From Cucumis sativus (lineage: Eukaryota; Streptophyta; Magnoliopsida; Cucurbitales; Cucurbitaceae): a stretch of 64,000 nt of DNA. A program made the position numbers and the translations under genes. The notes beneath the pieces were generated by a model. It saw only the letters and a program-made list of their open reading frames with translations, had not been told where the DNA came from and ran no database searches. Shown here one piece after another: positions 24,976 through 36,860 of the stretch; positions within the stretch are counted from its first letter, which is position 1; each line of letters starts with the position of its first letter. The DNA lies in NCBI RefSeq assembly GCF_000004075.3, contig NW_022279581.1, positions 96,004 to 160,003 of the forward strand, given 5' to 3'.

Positions 24976-27900
24976 TTACCAGTTGTGGAGTTGAGCAGTA
25001 ATGCTTTTTACCACTGGGTGGTATTCAGTGTGCAAATGCTTCTTTGCCTTCTCTGAACCTGGTTCCTCCAGCCACTCCTTGTAAATTTCTTTCACCACCG
25101 GATTATCAAAAGGATCTCTCATTAAAACCTGCCACGACATTAACAGCATGACCCAATCGAGTTATATAACACAAGTAGCTCAACTGGACATTGAAGATAG
25201 GAATGGGGGCTAATTAAGAACATTGAGCTATATTACAATATAAAATAACATCTGCAACTTCATAAACAAAAAACTTTCCTCCCAACTCAAATAGCTGCTA
25301 AACCACCCGACCCCATTTAACAGATCGTCCCACATCACAGTAACAGAGTGAAAACATGAAAGAGCTCCAAGTTCAATTGCAGGATGCCAAGCCAGGAAAA
25401 AACCATCCACTTCTCTCCCTACCATTCCCTAACTAATACTGATTACCTCACTCCTAGATTTCAAATGGAACAGACCATATGCAAGCTCAACTCAAATCCC
25501 ACGTAACCAACACAAGTGTGATAAGTAGATCTAGATATATATAAGAACACGAAATGTTTGCTGCTGCTGGCCATCCCAACACAAGTGTTTACTGCTGGGA
25601 GCCTACCAGTAGCTTATCAATTCATAAGTTTGTCTACCAGCATATTGCCACTGCTATTATTTATAGTTTGTTTTCTCAAATTTTATCAAGTAGGCTTCAG
25701 ACAAATGGTTTCATATCTACTTATGACTTGATAAGTAATCTAGATATATATAAGAACACGAACATTGTTTAGAAGGAACTACCAAAATATGTTCCAGATT
25801 GAGCACAGGACGCCATAACGATAAATTCTACATGGACTTACGTTTTCCTGATAAGCAGCTTCTAATAACTCAATCAAGTCCTTTGAGATTGTCCAGGCTT
25901 GGGTTTAATTTGACCCCCTCCATTTAGACAACCTGTTTTTAACAATAATTGACATTAAATATAAGCTCTATTTACCATTCAAACAACTTTATTCGACCAC
26001 AGTTAATCAGATTGCAGAAATTCACCTGAAGGGCAAGCCATAATCTCCAGAAAATGGTAGTCACATTTTCCTGTTTTTATTTTCTGACAACATTTGTGAT
26101 TTCGAATCCATAACATAGTGCAAACTTCAACAAAGTCTTCCCTTCCACCTATAACAAACATAGATGGTCAGACATATGCATAAGATAATTATACATTCAC
26201 AAGGACTAAAGGAAGAGGAAACAAGATGAAGGTAAGTAATCATATGCGACAAGGTCCACAACTTCAATAATGCAATTCTAAATATGCACGACAGGTGAAC
26301 AATAACTAGTGGGATGGGGGGGGGGGGGGTATTATGGGCAAAATTTGGCTAAAAACACCACACAAGAATCATATTAATATTTAAGCTTAGACCTCTAACT
26401 ATCAACGCTTGGTATTTCGAATACTCAATAATTATAAGCCCTTAGTGCCTAGCTCACCTCAAGCGTGAGCTCCTGGAAATCTGAATTTCGAATAAGTTTG
26501 AATTCCAAAGGGCCTTCAATATCTTTGCCAAAGAGTATCTTTGCAGCATGCCTAAAAATTGTTTCTGCATAACCACCAGAACTTCCACTAACTCCAAAAA
26601 GATGCCCTTCTTCATTAACATTAGTCAGCCTGCATGAAAATAGCCCAGCATGATAGCCGTAGATGTCATTACATAACTAAACTCTAAATTTGGAAAGGCT
26701 TGAGAAACTCATTTAGCCTTACATTCTATCCAAAGGGGATTCTTCTAAGCTCTTAAAATCCACCTCTTTCATCTGCAAGCATTGACAAGCAAACAAAAAT
26801 AAATAGATAAATAAAGATTTGTGGAAGCAAAACGAAAGATGCAGGCATACTACCAAATAGGAAAACACGCACACACACACACACAAACAACACGAGACAA
26901 AGGTGAACCTGTATCAATTCTAGAACTTCACCAGATGTCAATACTGAATCTACTTCTGTGATTCTGTGGGCCTCAGCCTCCAGAGTTTTGTTGCCGAGTC
27001 CAACTGAAAAACAAAATCCTCCCTGGCTGCCTCCAGTTTCTTATCATAACAGGGCATCACAGTAACATGGTAAACATCATCTGACCTGCCAAATAAACAT
27101 GAACCATAAAGAAGGATCAAAATCTCAACCATTCAAGCACTACCCTAATGTCACCGCAAAGAAAATCTCTCTAAAAGGACCTTCTAAGCATTGTTCAAGA
27201 GCATGGAAGAGTCAGATATAATTTGTCTATATTATCTCCAATTCTAAGTAGTTGAGAAAATATTTAGGAAATACCAGTATGAAACAGTCAAAAAGCTTCT
27301 ACTTGTTCATTCTATAAATACCATAACCATATTTTATCAGTCTATCTCAAACATCATCATCGTTCCACTGTGAATAGCAACCTCACATACCATCACAATT
27401 TCCAAACAAGTACATCAGAAAGATCAGGAATAATTGATGTAAAATGCAATTATATTTCGTCAGCACTCTTTGGCATTGACCCTCTTCCAAATGCACTCTG
27501 GACTTTGGAATCATCTGGGAAGTATACAGTTAAGTCCTTGTCAAAGCATTTGACAACTTCATCTCACCTTGCAAAAAAGTTATTTTTACAAATTGTCTGG
27601 AAATCTAAGACCCCTTAGAGAATCAATTTTCTGATTTGGATAACCGCTTTTGGATCCCTTATTTGTTTGGATACCCTACAACACACAGTTTCAATCTTAC
27701 TATTTATCTCCCTCCATTTTTTTTGTTTTTATGTTCGTGAGTGTCTGGACCAACTTAAGTGCATCTCAACTAATTTCACAGATTAACCCGTCTGACCCTA
27801 CAACATTTGGTGTCAAACTTGTAGGAAATTAATTCCTAGGGAGCCACCATGGATTTATCTCCCTCCATTTGTCCCCTATGTTTAGCAAATAGTGAGCATT

Positions 27901-30900
27901 TAAAGCATTTATTATTTGATTGCTCCTATTCATGCAGAAGAAGTTGGATGAAACTATTCTCTTTTAATCTACATTGGACTTTTGGGCTTCATTACAAAAA
28001 ATATTTCTGAGTGTTGGCTGGTCTATCATTACCACCTAAAGCTCAGCTACTATACCATGATCTAATTCAGTCGAGGCATTATCATCAGAAATTTGGTTGA
28101 ACTATACTATTCTCTTTTAATCTACATTGGACTTTTGGGCTTCAATTCAGGAAAAAAATTATGTGTTGGTTAGTCTATCATTATCACCTAAAGCTCAGCT
28201 ACTCTACTATGATCTAATTCAGTCATGTCATGGTCATCAGAATTTGGTCGAACCAAAAGAGTTTTCCATGACAAGTCTATAAAATGGTCTAATTGTTTTG
28301 AGCTCGTCTTCTAGCTTCTTCTCCGCATACTCAATCCAAGTTTTTTATTGACTATTCTATACAGGATATTTGTTTAAATCGGAACACTTTCATTTTCTCA
28401 GGGTAACTTTGTTATTAAGTCTCGAGGGAGAATATGAGGGATGATAGGGTGTCCCTAGTTGAAGTGCATCTACTAATGAATTTTCAAGTTTCTTATGCTT
28501 ATCATGTCTCATTGTAATTTGAGCAATAGTATCCTTTTATTTTGTGATTTTTATCAATGAAAAGTCTTGTTTCCGTTTTCTAGGGAAAAAAAAGAAAAGA
28601 AGAAAGAAACAATGCAATTACCTAATACCCAACTTTTGGCACATATGATGCTTGACTATTGATCCAATCATTTGCTGAGGACTCTTCACTGATGATATGT
28701 AAGGCAAAATGTAGGATCCATGTTGCTTCTCAGCATAGCATATCCATCCTGAAATCATAGAGATGTGAGTATTTAAGAAGAAAAGATGCCGACATGTAAA
28801 AAAAGAATGCCTTAAATTTGTCAAACAATGATAAACTACAAATCCCAATAGGTATTCCAAAGAATGAAATTAAATTCTCATAAAAATCATTTCAATAGAT
28901 AAATAAAAATAATCACTTGAAATCATATTAATAATAATTATATACAAATTGTTGGCATTTTGTCCATATATTATTTGGCATCTTATTGAAAACATAATAA
29001 AAGGCAGCCACAGGTATCCCAAAAACGTTATGAAATCAAATTAACTCATTGAAAATATTTAAGTAATAAGTCAAAATATATCACTTTAAATCACCGTGAG
29101 TCAAATAATTGTGGAGGTGCAGAACCCAACAATTGATCAACACAACCCACCAGCCCCAGGAAAAATGTCAAGAACAAACTGATAACAATTAATCATGGCG
29201 TCTTCAATAGTTTCCCATTCCCAGTAAGCTATCACATAAAGATGAATGGATCTGCGGCTGATATGTGGAACTCCTAATCCTCCTCTTGGAAATTCGTCCT
29301 AGGATAAATCTGACAGAGACCAAGAGTGAAATTGAAGAATGGTCCTCTCTCTCTCCCTGAGTCTTCAGACACTTGGCTCTGGAGTTTAGAGGAGAATGGG
29401 GTTTTCTCTACGAAATCCCTCACAAAATCCTTATCATTGATGGGTTACATGGCCTGTAAAGATATATCTATCCATTTGAAAAGGATAGTATCCCAAAAGA
29501 TGAGATTCTGTCCAATGTTTATCACAAGCTCCAAAGGCACTCCCTTGTATAAACATCTGACCAAACTGCTGTATTATGTGCAAAAATAAAGGGGAATTGC
29601 ACAGCCACCTCTTCTTTCAGTGTCACTTTACCAAAACTGGTTCATCTTTCAAAAATTCACATGGAAGAACACTTTTCCTCAAGATGTTCGGATAAACTCC
29701 ACTTAGTTTCAAAGGCCATCCGTTCAAGAAAGATTGATACTATAGTTGAATTTCACTCTGGCTTTATTTTGGTGGTCAACAAGATTGAAGGGTAATTCTT
29801 GTATCCGAACAGATAAGGAACAGGACACTGAATCTTTTCTTACATCCACATCTATTTAGCACTTAACTGGTGTATACTGAGTCCTTTTGTAATTATAGTT
29901 TATCTAATATTTTGTCCAATTGGAAAACTTTTTTGTAAACCATTGGGATGTCCACATTATTGTGTAAATTTATTTTATCAAGGAAATGACTATGTTTGAG
30001 TTCCGAAAAAAGTTTCATCTGCTTAAGAACCACAACACAGTAGCCCTGGACGCACAAAAGAAAAATACAACAGAAGTTGATGCAGAGGAACAACTACCTG
30101 TCTCTGCAGTCAATAGATCCTCCCTCCCTTTTAAAATACTGATGGCCATCATAGGCATCCCTTAGATACACTCATTTGAGAGACAAGTCGTGGGGTAAAA
30201 AGGGAAATGTAGGTCCGTCAGGTAACTGGTTAGAAGTCTTCCCCTTTTATATGAAACACATGACCATTTTAATAAAAGATTAACAATCTTGATTCTTGAG
30301 GATTACTCCTTGAGGCTACTTAAGATACATCAGAGGTCCTAGAATTCATCCTAGTGCCACTATTCATGACATGATTGTGGTATAAAATGAGTATCAAAGA
30401 AGAGAATACTTGTACATAACCTTTTAGAAATGTTTCCTTTATTACATCTTTTATGATATTATTCATTCCCAAAGTTTAGGTATTAATAAGATTAGTTCAC
30501 TTTTCTAGCATTTCCTTTGTGTATTCTATCAATTTTGAAATCTCTAGTTGTAATATGTTAAACCCACAATACTCATACGTACAAAAGGAGGGGCAAGAAG
30601 GGAAATGCACAGAAAACAAAAGATCAGAAGACATTGGTAAGGAAAGGGATATTAAGGGACCACAGAAGCTGTTACAAAAGGGAATGTTTTGGGGATCTGC
30701 GAGGGCGGGTTTTATTTTGGGTAAAGAAAAGCTGAGAGAAGCTTTTGGAGGAGAGGATCACCAGCACTCTTGAAAGTGCTGGTCATATATTTCTTTTCAT
30801 CTTTCTTTCCTTTGTGGCTGTTTTTCCTTGTTTATCAAGACTGAACTATTTGCTTCTATTGCCGTATTCCGATCTTGTTCATATTTTCAATCAATATCGT

Positions 30901-32920
30901 TATACCAGAGTTTGTTTCTCTGTTTGTGGCTATTTTTGTTGGGTTTTTCTGACGAGATTCATTATAAACTGCATGAATCTCGTCAGAATGAATATCCCAC
31001 ATGGGGAATTACACTATTTATCCTCATATTCAGCTGACACCCTTTCCTCCACTCACACATTACAAAATTAAGGGTGTTGAAAAACTCTTATTCCTCTTTT
31101 CATTGGTTGCAAAATCAGCTTCAACTCTATCTCTTTCTATTTCTTTCTTCTTCTTTTCATTGCTTGCAAAATACCATTTTGTTTTTCTCTAACCAAACTT
31201 AAAATGCACTGTTATTGTTATTTATTTATGTTCTTGGCCATTCAACCAAAACCATCTATAGTGAAATTGGATTTCCTAGCATATGATGTTGCACATGGAC
31301 AATTTGAAATCACAGAGAACTTAGAAAAGTGAAAATTATAAGTTGCACAACAACCCAAGCATTTATATATATTGGAGTCAAAACTATCCAAATTGAACAA
31401 CTGGCCCATTTAAAGGCAACTGGCATTATCCCTACTAACTTTGTCCAACCAGAAAAGAAAAGACATTCACCCTCAACTATAGAGTTATTTCGAAAATTGA
31501 AAGTGCAGATTTGCACAATTATCATTGAAGTATAATAGCCAAACGTCCAAAAAAAGAAAATACCTGGGCATGCTGACGATATCATAGGAACTGATGACTT
31601 GCATTTTTCTTCATTGTCTTGCTGGCTGTTTCTATACCTTGCTATGAACTCATTGCAAGCTTCAATTAAGGTTAAATCTCTACTGCAACTTGTATCAAAT
31701 ATAGCTTTCACTCCCATGGACTTAAAAAATGTCGTCAGTTTCTTGAAAACCTGACCAACCCCAAGCACTTTGTAGTTAGTTTCCTTGATAGAGAAAGGCA
31801 CTTCAAGCATTTAATGACATAAATACAACATCGAGAGCAGCACCACAGTAAATTAGATTTCCCCTCTAGCCCCCCGACCTCTCAAAAAGAATATATGCAG
31901 TAAATTAATTACAATTATGGGACAAGCAAAGATACATATAACAAAATTTGAATTTTACCTTCAAGGGAGAGATACCAAAATGGACAGCAAGTGAAGCTCT
32001 GGATTGTGGTGATAATGAGACAATTACAACCTTTCCTTTGTTTAAGTTGGAAAGAAATTCGTCCAAACTTTGCTTCTCCAGCATGACAGTCTCAGCTGAT
32101 GTTACACAACCACTACAGTTATACATAAAAGCAGGTCTATTACACATCATCACAAGGTAAAAGATGAGAAATATAAGGCAAATCGAAAGAGAAATAAATC
32201 ATGGAAGAAGAAAATGAATTCAAATAGAATATTCCAACTTTCCAACACAATATCATGAAAACAGGGAGTTTCCAAATTAAATTTTTAACAGATAATCTGA
32301 TAAGTGGTTGATCAGAAATTCACAGTTTTTCAAATACTTCACCTACTATCTAAAAGGTTTCAGAAGTTCCTTTGATTTTGTTATCCATATTCATAGAGAA
32401 CGAGCAAGTTATATCAACGGAAAACAATACATAGAGAGAGAAAAAATATAACATCGAAAATACTTCAAAATTCATTTAAAAATTTTTGTTTAGCCAAAAA
32501 CCACTTTGACCTTAAAAAATTGTTCACAGCATAGATAGTCAAAGTCACCTGCATGCTAAGCAATCCTTCAGTGAAATCTTAACTGGTTCTGCTTTCAATT
32601 GCATCCTAGAAGCCGAAACCTAGATATGCAGAAATGAAAGAAAAAGTAACAAAAAGAGAAAAGCAACATATCAACAAACAGAGAATTCCTAAAGAACCAC
32701 TCAGTTTTTATACGTGCTAATTACTAGAGATTACTGAAAGCATATAATGACCTGCAGCTTTAGCAGCGATAGGCACAACAAATCGAAAAAGTACCTCAAC
32801 TTTATCCGGCTTCGTGGCAGTGGCTTTAAGCCCCTTGAGAGAAACTATGCATGCCTGAGAAGGTGCTATGAAATCATTCAGATCCCCTATCCTCAATGTT
32901 GCCGAGAATTTCTCAGACAT
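24976..32920 (-). CDS. NAR1: Cytosolic Fe-S assembly factor NAR1 (complete, 11 exons, frame breaks)
   Basis: Iron-only-hydrogenase-like factor of the cytosolic Fe-S assembly (CIA) pathway, which helps pass clusters to the targeting complex. Exons in transcript order: 32920-32795, 32619-32549, 32112-31959, 31750-31564, 28748-28622, 27085-26909, 26772-26723, 26629-26458, 26148-26026, 25932-25842, 25128-24976. About 478 residues. N-terminal cluster cysteines are C24 and C62/C65/C68 (DCLACSGC); hydrogenase-like motifs follow: [59 protein letters not shown]. The C-terminus [14 protein letters not shown] ends in the aromatic residue characteristic of NAR1. Bases are missing near 26994 (one), 26075-26110 (four) and 25885 (one); with them allowed, all exon phases close. 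Introns 4 and 5 carry LINE debris of opposite sense. A short 5' UTR intron ending at 32926 is possible. Confidence 0.93.
26316..26329. repeat. Poly-G tract (G14) in NAR1 intron
   Basis: Fourteen consecutive G on the plus strand in an otherwise AT-rich intron, 130 bp from an exon border. Length is probably unreliable in the assembly. Confidence 0.9.
26869..26886. repeat. (CA)n microsatellite in NAR1 intron
   Basis: About nine CA dinucleotides just downstream (in transcript direction) of the exon ending at 26909. Confidence 0.9.
27360..28606 (+). mobile_element. Degenerate LINE copy in NAR1 intron, sense on plus
   Basis: Plus-strand coding traces: [20 protein letters not shown] then [20 protein letters not shown], the start of the zinc-binding RT domain of plant LINEs. 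The 3' end reads TTATCAATGAAAAGTCTTG followed by an A-rich tail at about 28587-28606. The middle carries a 153-bp tandem duplication. The 3' portion from about 28380 may belong to a different retroelement. Opposite in orientation to NAR1 and ending 15 bp before an exon border. Confidence 0.7.
27953..28254. repeat. Tandem duplication, 153 bp period, within LINE
   Basis: ACTATTCTCTTTTAATCTAC occurs at 27953 and again at 28106, and the following bases (CACCTAAAGCTCAGCTACT, TGATCTAATTCAGTC, CATCAGAA) repeat in the same order. The copies differ at several positions, so the duplication is not brand new. Confidence 0.85.
29240..29900 (+). mobile_element. LINE fragment in NAR1 intron, sense on plus
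   Basis: An open stretch at 29326-29589 reads [20 protein letters not shown] then [18 protein letters not shown], again the zinc-binding RT domain region. Frames break after that. No clear poly-A tail, so both ends are approximate. It is a second, independent piece of the same kind of element. Confidence 0.6.
29900..31560. other. Rest of the large NAR1 intron
   Basis: This 1.7 kb continues the intron between exons 28748-28622 and 31750-31564. I see no exon and no recognisable protein domain; frames at 30519-31192 look like chance openings. Confidence 0.5.
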
Positions 32921-33599
32921 CTCCTAAACACCCAATTCGGAGTTAACAAAACAAATAAAGAAGAACCCAGTAGCTAGGCACACAAAAGGAATCACAACTG
33001 CATCAATACAAGAAAGCAAACCTTCAAATGAAATTTAGGGTTTCAAAGCAGGAAAAACCGTTCAAAGGGAAAGAGAGAAAGAGAAAAGAACAAACTTAAG
33101 CCGATCAATCAGAGTCCGAGTCGGTGATTGTACCAGAAACTCAGGACGGTGAAATCACCGGCAGGTAATGAAAACGATCAGAATCAGGGAAATAGGAGAA
33201 GGGTCTTGGGGAGAAAATAGTGGAAAGAAAAAAGAGGATAGATATGGATGTATCGGAGAAGAACGGATTGGTGGTTGGCGGCGCACCGATGAGGGGATTG
33301 TAAGGGAAAGAGGCTGAAGAGGAGGTGGGTGGGGAAAGTGCGGGGAGAAAGGGGAAAAGGGAAGGAAAGAGAGAATTGAGTGAAAGAGAAGGATGGTGAT
33401 GGTGGTGGCGGTGGTGGAACCTAGAAGAGAAGAGGAAGACGGAGCTGAGTGTGGGGTAAGTACAATCGAGAATGGCAGCCAAAACCTCCAGAATAGGCGG
33501 AGAATCCTTTTCGTTTTACACCATACTTCTTTTAAATGGTTCACTCTCGATTTCATTTTTCATTTTCTATTTTGTACTTTTTTTTTAAATAATATTTGG

Positions 33600-33775
33600 G
33601 TGTTTCCTAATATTTATAAAAATTAACTTATAATATAATATAAATAAATAAATTAGATATTAGAAAATTTTTAAAATAAAAGATCCATATCCCATTTATT
33701 TGTAAATGCATTTATTGGAAAATCCATTTATACGAGTGTATTTTTACTATTCCAACTAAGCTCTCTATTTATAAA
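33600..33775. other. AT-rich region upstream of NAR1
   Basis: The strand-biased segment 33140-33480 to its left (purine-rich on plus) probably represents the NAR1 leader and promoter. This short AT-rich stretch separates it from the repeat block. No gene seen. Confidence 0.45.
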
Positions 33776-34040
33776 AAGAAAAATGTAGTTGCAAATTTAG
33801 CCAAAATAATTAAATATATTATTTACATTTTAAAAAAAATGTAAATATAGCAAAATTTGTCAAATTTTATCAATGATATAAGTCTATCACTGATAGATCA
33901 TATTGTAAATATTGGTCTATCATTGATAAATCATACAAATCTATCAACGATACAAGTCTATAACGATGTTTTGTTATATTTGTAATTTTTTTAAATATTG
34001 TTATATTCTTAATTATTATTCATAAAATTGTCATCAATTA
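33775..34040. repeat. MITE-like repeat with TATCA(C/T)TGATAGA core
   Basis: Outer arms TAAATATAGCAAAATTTGTC (left) and, reverse-complemented, TACAAATATAACAAAACATC (right) form imperfect inverted repeats around a core of TCTATCACTGATAGATC, TCTATCATTGATAAATC and CTATCAACGATACAAG. The arrangement matches a repeat type I associate with cucurbit genomes. No coding capacity. Confidence 0.6.
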
Positions 34041-34149
34041 TAATTACTAAAAAAATGGCAAGTATGTGATGGATTACTTGGTCACTCAGAGATGATTTCT
34101 CCATATGTAAATGGTGTTGGATGATTAAGGAAATGACATATGGTGGACA

Positions 34150-35220
34150 CTAAGCTTATCAATGTGCATCTATATTAATAATATGAGTTGAACTCAAATA
34201 ACCTGCATTACCTAACTCATATAATAAGGATTAAGTTGGGTTAGGTTAAAATATGAGTTGTATTGGGTTAAAAAAATTGATTTTTTCCGGTTGGGAGTTG
34301 AAAATTTTGGTTTAACTCAATCCAACCCGAATTAATATAATTATATATTATTTAATAAAAAAAACAAATTAGGTTTGTTAATTTCTTTTAGGACCTCCAG
34401 CGTCTTCTCCTTCGTCTAAACTCTCCAACGTCTCCTCCTTCGTCTCAACTCTCTGACATCTCCTCCTCCATCTTAGATCCGAGACGCATTCATTTCATCC
34501 CAACCCAAGACGACAAGATCTGTAGCTTCTGCCTGTCTTCGATCTCAACCTCTGCGTATTTTCCTCGTCTCATATCTGAGACATCCATTCTATCCAAACC
34601 CAAGACGACGAGACTGGCCCGTAGCCCTCGCCCGTCTCCAATCTTAACCTTTGCGTCTCCTCCTCCGTCTCAGATTTGAGACATCTGTTCCGTCCATCTC
34701 CAATCTCATATCCCAATCCCTCCTCCGCAAGTACATTAACTTTCAATTAGTTATTTGGTTGTTTTAAAATAAATATTGACTGTAGCATAGTTCTATTTCA
34801 ATAGTTTGTGGAATTCAATTGATAAAGTCATGTTGAGAATAGAGAGACAATAGTATGTATTTTGAGTTTGTTGAGACAGTAAAGACAGTAGTATGTTGAC
34901 AGTACATAATTCTATTTTGAGTTTGTTGAGACGTTAACATGTTAACAATGGCATAAAATATTGAAATAGCATAAATATTGAAGGTTGACAGTAGCATGGT
35001 TCTATTTGAGTTTTTTTGAGACAGTAGCATAAATATTGAAATATTGACGGTATAATTGACGGTAGCATAATTTTATTGAGCTTGTGAGTTCATTCTTAGT
35101 TGTCTTGTTGTGATTCTGTTGAGTTTGTTATTTCATTGTTGGTTGGCTTGCCGAGATTCTGTTGAGTTTGTGATTTTATTGTTTGTTGTGTTGTTGTGAC
35201 ATTAATTATTGGTCATTCCC
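34150..35220. repeat. Dispersed non-coding repeats
   Basis: 34170-34340 is rich in GGGTTA, AACTCAA and CCAACCCGAA words. 34390-34730 repeats CGTCTCCTCCTTCGTCTC-like units. 34810-35200 repeats ATTTTGAGTTTGTTGAGAC and GACAGTAGCAT with variations. No open frame of substance; likely a composite of old insertions. Confidence 0.45.
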
Positions 35221-35532
35221 TTCTAACGGTAGATAAATTTTTATGTCCATTAGATATAACTAACCAATAGTGCAATGACCCTTCACAACTTGCTCGTAAG
35301 TACAACTAGACCAAAAATTACCATTTTACCGTTGTAGTTACATTTAACTTATTAAGTACCATTGATTCCTGCTGATGTGTTAACATATTTTGGCAAATAG
35401 ATTATAATCTTTTTTAAATAAATAAAATTCTTTTTAGAGGCTCCTACTATGAAGGAATCTTAATAAGGTTAGTTCCTTATTTTATGGAGAAGATATTTTT
35501 TTAATAAGATATATTAAGCGTCGTTTAAGGGG

Positions 35533-35582
35533 GCGATGAACGATATACTAGATAACCGCGATGAACGATATACTAGATAACC
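35533..35582. repeat. Two-copy tandem duplication, 25 bp period
   Basis: GCGATGAACGATATACTAGA plus TAACC occurs twice back to back without differences. Confidence 0.92.
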
Positions 35583-36060
35583 TACCAAGAAGAGAAGAGA
35601 CGAAAAGAAGGTAAAGAACTTCATGTATATTTATCTCTAATATATTCACCATAGTTTACAGGCTTTTGAATAACCTATGAAGAAGATAACGAAGTGCATA
35701 GATTGATAAGGAATATGTCGACAAGAAGATCGCTGACTCGAGGGATCCATTCTAAAAGCCAGGGGGAGCCTGTACTGGTCTTGGTAGCGTGTCGATGAGA
35801 AGATCATTGAGAGATCAACTCTAGAATTCGGGGGAGCCTGAATCAATCTTCAAAGAGATTCAGGAACATTTGGAACCTGACATTAATATTTAGTTATGTT
35901 ATAATATTTAGTTATGTTATGACTATTCAATCTAACATATATGACTAGATGTCTTCATAGGCAAGAGTTCACAACTCACTCAAGATTTAGGTCAAATCAC
36001 CTATGGTCATCTTGGTGAAATGTGGTCTCAACTAGTAACGATCTTAATAAGAGAGATTAT

Positions 36061-36139
36061 TCATTTTATGGTCCAGTCTTATACGAACTTGTTGTATAGA
36101 ATACCTCTGCTCATTTTATGGTCCAGTCTTATACGAACT
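36061..36139. repeat. Direct repeat, 50 bp period
   Basis: TCATTTTATGGTCCAGTCTT plus ATACGAACT occurs at 36061 and 36111. The intervening ~20 bp is similar to sequence after copy two, consistent with one tandem duplication and slight divergence. Confidence 0.88.
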
Positions 36140-36403
36140 CGTTTTATACATGCAGGATTAGGATCAAATAATTTGTAGGATTCCAACCTTATCCATCTAC
36201 TACATACCATTTAGACTATCCACTTGTATGTCTCCACATACATGTTTAGGTTAGCAAAAGATAACCTTTGATCACTGCAAGAAATCGATGATATCGCATT
36301 TTATCGCTTCGGGAACGTTGGGAAATAGCACCTTCATTGACATTGTAAGGTGTGTCTCGACAAATGTAATCTATCTGGACGTTGAATTCATGACCACCCA
36401 ATC

Positions 36404-36518
36404 CCTGAGCCGTACACGTACATGTCGAAAAAAAGGAAACAATTAAATAGTTATTTCCAATCCTGAGCCGTACACGTACATGTCGAAAAAAGGAAACAAT
36501 TAAATAGTTATTTCCATT
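36404..36518. repeat. Two-copy tandem duplication, about 58 bp period
   Basis: CCTGAGCCGTACACGTACAT starts at 36404 and 36462, each copy continuing through GTCGAAAAAA(A)GGAAAC and AATTAAATAGTTATTTCC. They differ by one A in a homopolymer, consistent with recent duplication. Confidence 0.93.
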
Positions 36519-36559
36519 TTCCTAACGCGATGCAGATATACGTCGAAAAATTGGTGGTT

Positions 36560-36860
36560 ATTCCTCTGATCCTCTATAGTTTCTCTCTCTGAAGAAACTT
36601 CACATAAACTTGATTCCTCATTTCCATTTTTCTCTCTCAGAAACACAATTCCCACCGATCAATCTTTGTCAAAGAATAGACGAAAGAGCTTTTGGAGGCG
36701 TTTTACAAAGAAATAGTATCATCGAGATTTGGAAGAGATTTGAATGACAATCGACAAAGATATTCTTTTATCATCAATTGTATGTTTAACCTAGAATTAA
36801 TTTTGTAGCATGTGTTCTCTGTAATTTAATTATTTATGTATTTCATCTTTCCAAAGTCAA
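36560..36860. other. Possible LTR-like or leader-like segment
   Basis: Pyrimidine-rich TTTCTCTCTCTGAAGAAACT followed by a G/A-rich stretch and then GTAGCATGTGTTCTCTG and ATTTAATTATTTATG looks like a transcript leader or LTR R-U5, but no LTR partner or coding region follows. Weak call. Confidence 0.25.

Noticed and set aside
30519..31192. Several plus-strand frames in the large NAR1 intron
   Set aside because: No recognisable domain, no consistent codon bias, and they overlap one another in different frames.
31310..31810. A 166-codon minus-strand frame
   Set aside because: Only its 31564-31750 part is NAR1 exon sequence; the remainder is intron translated through both splice sites.
33141..33556. 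Two overlapping minus-strand frames rich in Ser, Pro, His and Phe
   Set aside because: Pyrimidine-rich NAR1 leader or promoter sequence; no domain and no splice link to NAR1 exon 1.
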